This document shows, piece by piece, positions 20,173-29,614 of a stretch of DNA of 64,000 nucleotides. The stretch lies in the NCBI GenBank assembly GCA_964035575.1, contig OZ037851.1, positions 1,488,001-1,552,000 on the forward strand. Direction: 5' to 3'. Under the pieces are notes generated by a model. The model made no database searches and was not told the DNA's origin. It worked only from the letters and a program-made list of their open reading frames with translations. Origin of the DNA: Rhynchopus sp. YZ270_cl-10 (taxonomy: Eukaryota; Euglenozoa; Diplonemea; Diplonemida; Diplonemidae). The stretch's first letter is position 1; each line of letters begins with the position of its first letter. The position numbers and the translations under genes were made by a program.

Positions 20173-22658
20173 ATGGCACAAGGTGGTCTGTCAATCAACA
20201 CGTACATCAGTGCACGCCCCTCCTCGGGTGCTGTGTCATGCATCTCTTCAAGAGGGCTTGCACAGAGCACGACCGTGCCGAGCTCTATAGGGAGGTGCTC
20301 TAGCAATAGCATTGCGTCGTTGACGCCGAAGAAGCCTGTAGGGAGGCAGACGTTGCTGCGGCAGTCTGCGTGCGGTGCACGGTACCGTCGAAAGCGGAAG
20401 GAGACGATTCGTGTTTTAAATACAAACAAACGTCCGTCGACGGTCCCCACAATTCTCGACAAAGTGGACGAACCAGACGCAGTACAGTGGAAGTTTCTTT
20501 CAGAGCTGCCAGATGCAAGACAGCGTACGGTACATAGTCAGAGTCTTCCTGACACAGTGGTGATCCCTGAAGTGCCCCGCACGGCACCGCAATTCTGTGT
20601 CCCAGGAGAGGCCAACGCAGAGCAATACTCACCAACGTATTCGCGACACATAAGAACCGCTGGAGGCAAGACGAGTCTGAACAATGCAATAACAAACCCG
20701 CTGCCCCGCATCACCGCAGTAGCGGAGAAGGATAGAAGGGCAAACGAGCGCCGTTTTCATACCTGCAAAATGCTTTCCCCAAAGAAGGACAGTGCGTTGG
20801 AGAACGGCAACTTTGGGAAGAATTTTGAGACGTTGCAGCAGGTGCAGCAGCAGCAGCAGCAGCATGGGAGACATAGCGACGTCAAGTACATTGGGGCAGG
20901 GGAGGATGCGACGCGAATAGAGCATGACGGGAGCGGGCCTGGCACTATCGCTAGGGCAGCGTCGTTGGAGAGCGACGATTTCATGCCGTTTCATGAGGAC
21001 GACGTATGGGACTATGGCGACGACGTCGACAACGTGGACCACGTGGACAGTGCAGACCAGCAGGCCTTCGCCATCGAGCCGATGTTCCCGCCCGACAGCA
21101 ACAGACACGAATTCCCCCTATTCCCAGCACCCCCCAAAATCGCCCCACCAGACACAGCACAGCCGCTGACTGAGCTTCTCACCTCTGCGCCAACCACACA
21201 AAACCACATCTCCGTTGGGGTCTGGGAACGGAAAAACCGACTAAAATTTGCGAACACTGAAGACCCGTGGGAGCCGTGCAGTGAACGGGACTGTGTGATG
21301 TTGGAGACCGGGTTTCTGAGCGGCAGGACACGGTATGTTAGTGACGACGGGTGTTCCGAGGTGGTGTTGGTGAGTCGGGCGGAGGGCACGATAACGAATG
21401 TGAAGGACGGTGCGACGACAACTGTGCGGCGCGCTGTGTGCCAGGTACCTGCAACGGCGACAGTGATGGAGGACGACACCCTGACGCTGAGCAAGGCTGT
21501 GACACAGATCTGCTGCAGCCGTCTGCCACGCCGCTGGCAGAAGGAGAAGAACAAACCACGCTCCCCCACGCTCCCGCGCAGCCTGCACCTCACTGCACAG
21601 AAGTCCAGCGGCCTGCGCGGTGCCGTCACCTCCCTCACAAAGACCTCCACATGCTCTGCCGTGCTCGCCGTCATTCTTTTCTCTGTCAAGCTGAAGGACT
21701 CATGCGCGCCGTTTCCTCTCTACCTGGTGAAGGAAGACCCGAAGGCTGTGTCGGCGTCGACGAAGGTGAAGAAGGCTGTTACGTTTGCAGGGCGTCTGAA
21801 GCGGACAACCATGCAGAGCAAAGATCTGGAGCAGCCAACCAAGAAGTGGGCACACCAGAAGGACGACCCAGAGACGAACACCATTGCGTACAAGCTGAAG
21901 ATGGTCTTCGAGGACCTGCAGGGGTATTGGCAGGAACGGACAGACGACCCGAACTCAACCATCAGCGACGTCAACCCGCACGACGTCTTCCTGCAGCTCA
22001 AAAATGAACACCTCAAGCACCACCCGCTCAGCAAGCTTGCCCTCGCCGCGTCCCTCCCCGAAGAGCTCCTCAACCTTGCAACAACGGCATCCGGCCCGCA
22101 CGGCTACCGCTACACAGTCTCCGTCATACACGGGGACACCGACCATCTGGGAGAGACGAGACAGCCGCCACCTAATACGTCTGCAGTCACCAAAGGGGCT
22201 CGTGGTAGTAGCGGTGCTTCCAGTGATGACGTGTCGTCGCATGCAAAGCGTATGTCCTACGGGAAGTGGTACATGCCTAACAAGGCGTGGGGGCGGCAGG
22301 CAACAGTGAAGCCGGAGACGCTGTCGTTGCAGGCCATAGCGGATGTATGTTGCCCTTTTCTCCCTAATCTTTGGGTTTTTAGCCTAATAAAGTTCACACT
22401 GTTAACATGATAACGTCACAACAGGGCGCCTGCGAACAAATGGCAATGAAACAACGCCAGCACGACCTCGAGCAGAACGTATCCACCATACTCGAGGACG
22501 ACAGCGCAAACCTCCTCCAGTCCTCGCTCTTCACCGGACGCGACGCGCTGTCCCAAGTACGCTTCTCGCATTTGATGCAACGCCAAAAGGACGCAGAGCA
22601 ACACATGAAGAATCGTGGGCTCATGGTCCAGGCACAGCACAAATCTCTCTTTATGTGA
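20173..22658 (+). CDS. Unknown protein with glutamine tract (2 exons)
   Basis: Exons 20173-22344 and 22425-22658 join in frame to 801 aa across an 80-nt intron that starts GTATGT and ends CACAACAG. The N-terminal third is basic and Ser/Thr-rich. A QQVQQQQQQHG tract lies near residue 220 and an acidic patch (FHEDDVWDYGDDVDNVDHVD) near 275-300. The segment of about 350-640 looks globular (GVWERKNRLKFANTEDPWEPCSERD; AVLAVILFSVKLKDSCAPFPLYL). The short second exon is an amphipathic helix rich in Gln and Met. No family was recognised. The start is the first ATG after CACTCCAG. Confidence 0.75.
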
Positions 22659-22876
22659 AGCACCTTTTTTCTTTTTCCAAAAAAAAAAAAGTAATTTTTT
22701 TTTTCTGTTTTTTGAACATCAGTGATTTGTGGACCCTTCTAACGAAGTCGGTTCTAGCTTCTCACACAGTATAAGAAAATAGTCGCCACTCTCATGTTTC
22801 TCCTCACCCTCTTCCTCCTCACCCTCACACTCTTCCGACCTTTCACCTCACTTCAACAGAACACCCCCTCCTCAAT

Positions 22877-23800
22877 ATGGTACACATCCCTCTCACGCCT
22901 GATGAGGCCTTCTTCGGGATGATAGTAGTCGGTGCATTTCCAATGTTTCTAAGTGGTATCAATGTCATCACTGGTGCCTGTTTTGCTTCGGGTCCTGGCA
23001 CGTTGCACAAGGGAGGCCGCAGAACGGTTGCATTTGTTGCGCTGCTCACAGTGTGGCAGTACTGGGTGTATATGTACCTGCACCACTATCCACGTTTGAC
23101 CGGATGCACTGAGGGGCTCGGATGCCTTGGGACGAACCCAATCCGCGTTGCGTCTCGCCTGATGGAAGAGGGGTCTGAGGTGCATATCATGATATACCAT
23201 GTGTGCATGGTGCTGTGGGTGTGGAGCTGGGTCACGGCGATCTGCACGGACGTCACGTCTAAGGAGAAGACAAAGGAGCTGGTTGACGCATACGAGCGGA
23301 GTGCAGAGGATGGCGACAGTGTGCGCATGGCACACCGTGCTGCAGGGTGCCGACGTTGCACGGAGATTGGCGGTGCGTCTGTCGAGGGTTTTGACCACTA
23401 CTGCCCCCTCGTTGCCAACGCAGTGGGACGGCGCAACCGGAAAGCCTTCGTTTTAACATTGATCTACCAAATGGTGACGGGTCTCATTCTCTTGCGTGAC
23501 GGCATCCCCGTCGCAGTCGAGGTGCTTTCAAACAAAAGCACCATATGGGACGGACAGAAGAATATGCAAGTCCTCGTTGGGGTCGTGCTCTCGATCCACA
23601 TCAACCTCGTCTGTCTCTTTCTCTTCACAGTGCAATTCCTTGTCTTGCCTCTCGGGATTAGCTCCGTGGAGCTCTGGAATTTCTGTCCATGGCTGCAAGA
23701 TGAGCAGGTCTTGGCGACTCAGAGATGGCCAGCACTTCCAAGACCGTCCACAATTTCAAAGGAATTGGGACCATTTTACCTCTGCCTTGTGCCACTATAG
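22877..23800 (+). CDS. Divergent DHHC-type (DHYC) protein S-acyltransferase
   Basis: A 307-aa polytopic membrane protein. Hydrophobic segments lie at about 13-36, 51-69, 105-125, 190-212 and 231-260. A cysteine-rich part between them holds CRRC (158-161) and DHYCPLVANAVGRRNRKAF (173-191), the signature of palmitoyltransferases that attach fatty acids to protein cysteines. Two features depart from the family: the active tetrapeptide is DHYC (known in some active members), and several zinc-binding Cys/His of the usual CRD are absent, including the one in the normal NCVG (NAVG here). The catalytic Cys176 is kept. It probably sits in Golgi or endosomal membrane. The start lies 17 nt after TTCAACAG. 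Single exon. Confidence 0.85.
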   Translation: MVHIPLTPDEAFFGMIVVGAFPMFLSGINVITGACFASGPGTLHKGGRRTVAFVALLTVWQYWVYMYLHHYPRLTGCTEGLGCLGTNPIRVASRLMEEGSEVHIMIYHVCMVLWVWSWVTAICTDVTSKEKTKELVDAYERSAEDGDSVRMAHRAAGCRRCTEIGGASVEGFDHYCPLVANAVGRRNRKAFVLTLIYQMVTGLILLRDGIPVAVEVLSNKSTIWDGQKNMQVLVGVVLSIHINLVCLFLFTVQFLVLPLGISSVELWNFCPWLQDEQVLATQRWPALPRPSTISKELGPFYLCLVPL

Positions 23801-24013
23801 TGTGATGTGAAATGACTCAGAAGGTTTGGGCTGAGGTCATGCCTAGATAACTTTCTTTGAAAAAAAAAAAAAAAAACAGCGACAACAACGTCTATCTTCT
23901 ATCTAACCATAAAAACAACGGATGTGATGTTCTATTGCCCCCTTCCTCCCAAATCAACACACTTTAAACAGAGGTTGGGGTGGTGTGGAACAACAAAAAA
24001 AGGGGGTAACACC

Positions 24014-24432
24014 ATGGACCCGCTTGTGAACAAGCTTGCCCCCTATGTGAGAAGGCTTCGTAACAAGAAAGGGGTGCTCGATGCGCGTCTGGTATGTGAA
24101 CAGATTTCTACCCCTATTTGGCTGCGTTCAACGAAAAACACTTTATTTTTTTCCGGGGCTGGAGGTGCCTACATCAATAACTTCACATTATTTTTTTGAT
24201 ACAGATTGATCGATACCAGTTTCACATATACGGCGTGGTTACGCTTTTAGGGAGTGTCGTGATGTATCGTGGGTTTTCCTCCTTCCAAGCTGTGCTGACA
24301 CCGCCCATCAAAGGCGTCGTGGACATGGGCAGCGAGTCGCAGAAGAACAGAAAGTACGATGAATACTTGCTTGTAAAGGACCACCACGACAGGGCCGCTT
24401 CCATGCGAGAGGAGATGCGAAAAAAAATGTGA
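24014..24432 (+). CDS. Small single-span membrane protein, unknown (2 exons)
   Basis: Exons 24014-24091 and 24205-24432 join in frame to 101 aa across a 113-nt intron with donor GTATGT and acceptor ATACAG. The first exon encodes MDPLVNKLAPYVRRLRNKK. A single membrane segment (about 34-52, YGVVTLLGSVVMYRGF) is followed by a polar tail ending in a basic helix (REEMRKKM). Small proteins of this shape occur among organelle or ER membrane complex subunits, but no family was recognised. The intron also carries the motif GGAGGTGCCTACATCAATAA, repeated at 63938-63970. Confidence 0.65.
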
Positions 24433-24828
24433 GTCCCTCATCCTGACCACATGGGAAATGAGGAACATATTTTGACCATTTCAAAAAAAAGGGGGGAATT
24501 TTTTTTTGTCTCTGAGGACCATGCAAAACTAAGGTTCCAAGGTTCCACAAAGGCGCCTTTTTTTTTTTACACGAGACAGTGGTCATCAAATGGCAACCTA
24601 TATTCCTGTACTTCCCCCAAAAAAAACACCCCCTAGCTCTTCTTACCCAGATAATACAAATCTCTCTTCCCGCACCCCCCTCTCTGGGTATAAGAAAATA
24701 AAACACAAAATACGTTTGTTGACGCAAAAAAAAGGCACAGCTTTTGCTTCTCCTCCTTCTCCTCCCCTCCTCGCTCTCTCTCCCCCTCCCCTCGCCCTTT
24801 TTAAAAAAAAATAGGAAAACAAAAAAAA
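24433..24828. other. Intergenic, A/T- and CT-rich
   Basis: No gene is seen. A CT-rich tract (24745-24802) ends in an A-run and ATAG just before the next start. Confidence 0.45.
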
Positions 24829-27800
24829 ATGGAAAATTTATGTAATGAAGAAAACGATGTTGATGTCGATAACGTTATCTCCAGGCGCGTCTCCTCTATC
24901 CTCAATGGCGGGCTTGCGGTGCTGTTTGAGGAGCGACCAGTCAATGTGCGGTCCTATCTCGCTGCTTACTTTACTTGCGAGACACCTACCGCACTTCCCG
25001 CATATTTCAGACACCACCCTCCATCTGCACCCCCTGCCAACACCACCCCCACATTTTGGTCCCCACACTCAGGGTTCGAAGCAACACAAAGCGCTGGGAG
25101 CGATAAGGAGGAGACCGATCCTGGCCTTCGAGATTACATAGAGCGAACCGGTCTTCGAGGGTTGGTGGACACTGCGGCACGGCTTGTCATTGAGGAGAAG
25201 CCAGCAACGGATGCGGCAGTCAGAGCGCTCCTCCGAGACCATTTTCAGCTGAACTATTATACCATTCGAGAAACCTTTGACCCTCCGATCGGAAAGCTTG
25301 TTGCATCTACAAGATATCTCGATCCAGAGACGAAACGATGGTCGGATGTGTCGTTTTTGCATTTAGGATTGGATAGCGATTGCCTTGCGTCGCTTGCGAA
25401 AGAGAAGACTGCGAAGACAAAAGAATTTTTAAAGGGGACTTTGCAGAAGAGGGGGCAGCTTGCGAAGGAGAATGTTGTGATCGACGTACTCCCTCATAAA
25501 CCACTTTTACCGGTCAAAACTGCGGAGGAGATTACAGTAGAATGGGTAGAATCAGCGTTGAGGCAAAGTGGGTATGCGAATGTGAGAGTAAAGCCGAAGA
25601 GGTTTTCGGTGGTCGAAACGAATGCGTCACCTGGGAAGACTGGCAGTCCTCGCGCCGCATCGCGTACGTCGTCGTTGATGGGGGGAAGCCCTGCACGGTA
25701 CCGTTCCAGCCTAGACATAGCGTTCCACAGAAGGACCAACTCCTTCATGTACCCCACCGTGAACCAGGTGCTAGGCGGCAGGCCATCCTCGGGGAGTCTC
25801 TCGCAGAAGAGCGAAGGCAGCCCCGAGGGGAGTCCCTCAGCGCGCCAAGGGAGTGTCCCAACCGCTGCACAAGGCCCCCGCCTGCCTTCGTTGCAGCAGG
25901 AGATGCTGAGTTTGCTTGGATCCCCAATTCTGTCGACCCCTGGGACACCGGAAAGCAATCTCAATGTTACATTAAATTTTCATCCAATCGGCGACCAAGG
26001 AGCGCAGAGCACCTGCTATCAGATTACCTTAGAGGCAGACGAAGAACACAAAACTGATAAGACCCGAGACGGCAAAGAAGAGAAGGACGCTACAGAGGTC
26101 AAGAAGCGCTACTTCATTTTGAAGGTCTGCGGCAGCAACATTGGGTGGTCTGGGGATGCGGCAGTCGCTGCGCGAGAAATGGCGTTCTACAAAGATGTGG
26201 TGCCTCTCCTGGCAGGCGTGATCAACGTCCCTCGAATGTATTGGTGTGGCTGCGCATCGGACTGGGGGAACCTGCTCATGGAGGATGTGACCTCCAATGG
26301 GACGGAAGCAACACGGTCCTCAGACATAACGGATTGGGAGCTGGTGTACACTGCGCTGGCCAAGATGCACGCAGTGTTCATGAAGCTTCCCGCGGAGGCC
26401 ATGCCAAGATGGTTTCCGAACTACGAATTGGAGCCCGATATTTTGACGTTGGCTGGATGTAGAGTGCCTCACGCGGTGTGGCTGTTTGGTCCCTTTGCGG
26501 GGGCACCTTCATGGCAAGGACCGTTGACGCATGAGCGGATAGGTACGTATAGGGAAGGATTGACCCGATTGGTGCGTTGGGGCATGGTCGACCCCATGGC
26601 ACTCCGCTACTTCGACCAGCTCTTCGAAAACCTCCCAAAATACTGCGAGCAGGTCTCCACCATGCGCACAGTGTGTCGGGGAGACTGCCATTTGTGGAAT
26701 GCTTTTATCCGCAATGAGGAGTTGGTTTTCTACGACTTTGCGGAGTGGTGCACATGCCACCCTGTCGCAGACGTTGCCTATGCTTGGTACAGCACCTGGC
26801 TTGCCGACAAAGAACCCCTCCCAACCGACACCGTTCTCCCACACTACATCTCCGAGTTTGAGCAGACCCTAGGGGTCACCGTTGACGAAGGCCAATTCAT
26901 GTTTGACTTCCAGGTGGCCACCATCTTCGCCATTGTTCTCAACCTGCAGTACATTACCCCACAATGGCGCGAACTCTGGCTCACAGAAGAACCCACCGTG
27001 GAGGACCTTGTTGCTAAGGCTGTGGACATCACAGATAGCTTTGCTGTCTTTACTATCACTGACTTTGAATCGAAGTACGGTGTCGATATGTCGCCGACGC
27101 CTTCAGCAAGCCCTGGTGGGTCCACCGACAATGACTCAGAGGAGGTGTCCTCGCCTGCACGAAGGAGACTGCAAAGGCGTGCGACAGAGCAGGATCTTTA
27201 CAAAGTGCTGGTGTCGACGAAGGGTCCGCAAAAGGTATCCTTCGTTGAAACGGAAAGCAGGTATTTCTATAAATTTGGGTCGATTCAGGAGACAACCCTG
27301 AGCAGTGTTCGGTACGGCGGGATAGGCATCCTGATGCCCCCTAACACCGGAGGCAATGCGTCTCAGGCAAACACAGCAACAATGTGCGAGGTCATCATCG
27401 TCCTCGCAGAGGACGTTCCCACAGTGTTCCCACCGCAATGCGAGGCCTTTGAGAACCCCCCTTCGCCTACCTCTTCGAATGGGCATAACACAACGATCCC
27501 TCAGATGCCACAGATTTCTAAGGTTCTCACGATTTTTTCTCCACTGCATTGGGAGAGACGGGAGGTGGATGGGTCTGTTACAACGTTTTCTGAGGGGGTG
27601 GAGACGGGGCTGAACGAAGCGACATTGCAGAGGCGGGATGCGGTCACAATCGAGGGGGTGGAGTACGATCTGACGGACGACACGCTCCGTTCTGTTCCGT
27701 GCTCGGTGCTGGACTCTTTTGAAGCAAACTATGTCAAACCAGGTGTCGAAATGCCCGACGCAGACGTCCTAGAACGACCCCTCCGTTTCTATACCGATCT

Positions 27801-27942
27801 CGTCAACGTCTGCGCCCTCCCTATACTCGAAAGAACTGAAGGCACCCGCAAGGCCAAGGTCGCACCCACCCGAAGACGCACCGAGCATGCAGAATACAGA
27901 CGTTCACTCTCCCCCATACCCCCACCTAAGGTAGAAGTCTAG
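24829..27942 (+). CDS. Large protein with N-terminal RIIa/DPY-30-like segments and an aminoglycoside/choline kinase-like domain
   Basis: 1037 aa, single exon. Residues 17-48 (SSILNGGLAVLFEERPVNVRSYL) and 101-140 (YIERTGLRGLVDTAARLVIE then KPATDAAVRALLRDHF) each read like the two-helix RIIa/DPY-30 docking fold. A Ser/Pro-rich linker (about 265-380) follows. Residues about 385-740 match the aminoglycoside/choline/ecdysteroid kinase-like fold: FILKVCG (ATP-site Lys near 430), VCRGDCHLWNAF (the HGDLWxxN-type catalytic loop, with Arg in place of His, near 617) and VFYDFAEW (the later metal-binding Asp). The substrate is unknown. The last ~300 residues are not recognised. The second docking-like segment closely resembles one in the PP2C-type phosphatase gene that follows. 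Confidence 0.8.
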   Translation: MENLCNEENDVDVDNVISRRVSSILNGGLAVLFEERPVNVRSYLAAYFTCETPTALPAYFRHHPPSAPPANTTPTFWSPHSGFEATQSAGSDKEETDPGLRDYIERTGLRGLVDTAARLVIEEKPATDAAVRALLRDHFQLNYYTIRETFDPPIGKLVASTRYLDPETKRWSDVSFLHLGLDSDCLASLAKEKTAKTKEFLKGTLQKRGQLAKENVVIDVLPHKPLLPVKTAEEITVEWVESALRQSGYANVRVKPKRFSVVETNASPGKTGSPRAASRTSSLMGGSPARYRSSLDIAFHRRTNSFMYPTVNQVLGGRPSSGSLSQKSEGSPEGSPSARQGSVPTAAQGPRLPSLQQEMLSLLGSPILSTPGTPESNLNVTLNFHPIGDQGAQSTCYQITLEADEEHKTDKTRDGKEEKDATEVKKRYFILKVCGSNIGWSGDAAVAAREMAFYKDVVPLLAGVINVPRMYWCGCASDWGNLLMEDVTSNGTEATRSSDITDWELVYTALAKMHAVFMKLPAEAMPRWFPNYELEPDILTLAGCRVPHAVWLFGPFAGAPSWQGPLTHERIGTYREGLTRLVRWGMVDPMALRYFDQLFENLPKYCEQVSTMRTVCRGDCHLWNAFIRNEELVFYDFAEWCTCHPVADVAYAWYSTWLADKEPLPTDTVLPHYISEFEQTLGVTVDEGQFMFDFQVATIFAIVLNLQYITPQWRELWLTEEPTVEDLVAKAVDITDSFAVFTITDFESKYGVDMSPTPSASPGGSTDNDSEEVSSPARRRLQRRATEQDLYKVLVSTKGPQKVSFVETESRYFYKFGSIQETTLSSVRYGGIGILMPPNTGGNASQANTATMCEVIIVLAEDVPTVFPPQCEAFENPPSPTSSNGHNTTIPQMPQISKVLTIFSPLHWERREVDGSVTTFSEGVETGLNEATLQRRDAVTIEGVEYDLTDDTLRSVPCSVLDSFEANYVKPGVEMPDADVLERPLRFYTDLVNVCALPILERTEGTRKAKVAPTRRRTEHAEYRRSLSPIPPPKVEV

Positions 27943-29614
27943 AGGAGGTTTGGCCTATTGTATGGTCAGGGTTGAAGTAGGTGGGAACAGGGTAGGGGGA
28001 GAAACTGTTTTTGCTCGTATTTTTAAGAGATGTTGCAAAGGGGAAGGGTGGGGGGTGGGGTGGGAGGGGGGGGGTTAAAAGTTGAAGGGTAGTGGTGTAG
28101 TTTCCTTTGCTTAGAAATGTGAAAAAATAAACAAAAAAATAGTGCAGATCTGGCAAAGGGTGCGTTGTGTGGCGTAGTGGTGACCAGCCCAGTATTTTCC
28201 TGCTGAAATAATCTCCAAAAAAAAACTGACAAAAAAATAACTTTCAATGCGAAATAGAGAAATGATTTTGGAAGTGGAAATAAAACTACCCCTCCCCTGT
28301 GCATGCCAGACAACCATATGCATGTAACAAAAAGAAAACCGACGCAGGAGCTTTTCTTGGAACTGTTTTATTCTCCTCACCCCAACAACAACATCACTTG
28401 TTGGGTTGGGAAATAAAACATGCATCCCTTTTTTTTTCCTTGTTGCTTCACCTTCTGCCCCGTTTTGTTCACAGCAACAAGATAACTTGGTTTGCTGGGG
28501 GAAGTGTGATGGGTGTCAACTGGGAACGATATATTTTCTAAAAAAAAAGGATGCATAAACTCATTGCAGTGCGATCTCTCTCAATATCCACACAAACCCG
28601 TACCACCCCCGCAACCTTTCCCCCTTCCCCTTTTTGCAGTGCCTGCAGAGGCATTTGCACCTTGAAGTCCACACGTTTTTTTTTTTTTTTTTTTTTTTTT
28701 TTCTCGTTTTTCTCCATGTGTGAAGTACATTCTTTCAAGTTTTCTTTTTTTGTATTTTTTTGCGAGATCTTTACGTTTCTCAGAGATCGTTTTCTCACTA
28801 AAAAAAATGTGCAAAAAAATGAAAGAAAAAGTATGCATTCAATCGCTCTCTGTTGTAAAGCGGGGGGAAGTTTTTTTTTTTTTTTGATAAAACAACTTGT
28901 TGTCAATTCTAAAAAGATTGGAGGCAGCGCTGCAGGGCAAACAAAACGGATTGAAAAAAACAGAAGCTTGCTTGTTTTCTTTGAGTACTCAATTAACCAC
29001 AACAACCGTACTTCAGTTTAACACATTTTTTCACCTTTTTGTTTTCCCGGCTTTGAGCGCACAAACAAAAGACCCGATCTTTTTTTTGTTTCGGAGAACA
29101 GCGTTGTGTATGCCAATTAAGTGCTCTCTGGTATTCGATAAACCCACTCGAGGCGCGAAGTCTGTTGTGCTCATGTCCTCATTAAGTACCAACTCCTTTG
29201 GGTTGCGGTCTTTGTGAGGCATGTGTATCTCAGATTAGTTCACCTAAGGTGACTAACCAGAGTTTTTTGGTTAATCATTACACTTCTCTTCATGTGGTCT
29301 GTCAGCCGCTCTCTAAAACTGAACCAAAAAAAAATTTTTTTTTAAACTGGATGTCTGTGCACGAGAGTTACATTCATCTATCATAGGTGCCTTCCACAAC
29401 GGAGACCTTTTTTTGCACCGTTTAACACTTCGCTTTATGCACTTTATGGGCGGGAGGGGCTCCCCTCTTTGCAACCCGCTTTTAACAAAATAGTGAAAAA
29501 TCCCATTTTTTTTCCAACATAGCCTCTCCCTAACAACCCTTCACCTCAAAGCCATAAGAGGGAGGGTACACCATGAACGATTAAATTTGAGTGGTTTATT
29601 TTTTCTCGTTCAGC
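27943..29614. other. Intergenic with SINE-like copy and homopolymer runs
   Basis: 1.67 kb without a gene. It holds the repeat copy at 28871-29090, a 26-nt T run near 28677, and a stem-loop motif remnant near 29349-29385 (GTGCACGAGAGTTACATTCATC). It ends in TTCTCGTTCAG one base before the next ATG. Confidence 0.55.
28871..29090 (-). mobile_element. SINE-like dispersed repeat, copy A
   Basis: About 210 bp almost identical to 39012-39232; differences seen are confined to homopolymer lengths. On the minus strand the unit ends GTTTTATC followed by an A-run, as a retroposed short element would. No tRNA-type A/B boxes were recognised, so its origin is open. Confidence 0.55.

Noticed and set aside
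24433-24828. Search for a spliced-leader RNA gene in this and the other intergenic regions
   Set aside because: No short exon followed by a GTATG donor and an Sm-like site was recognised, so trans-splicing remains an inference.
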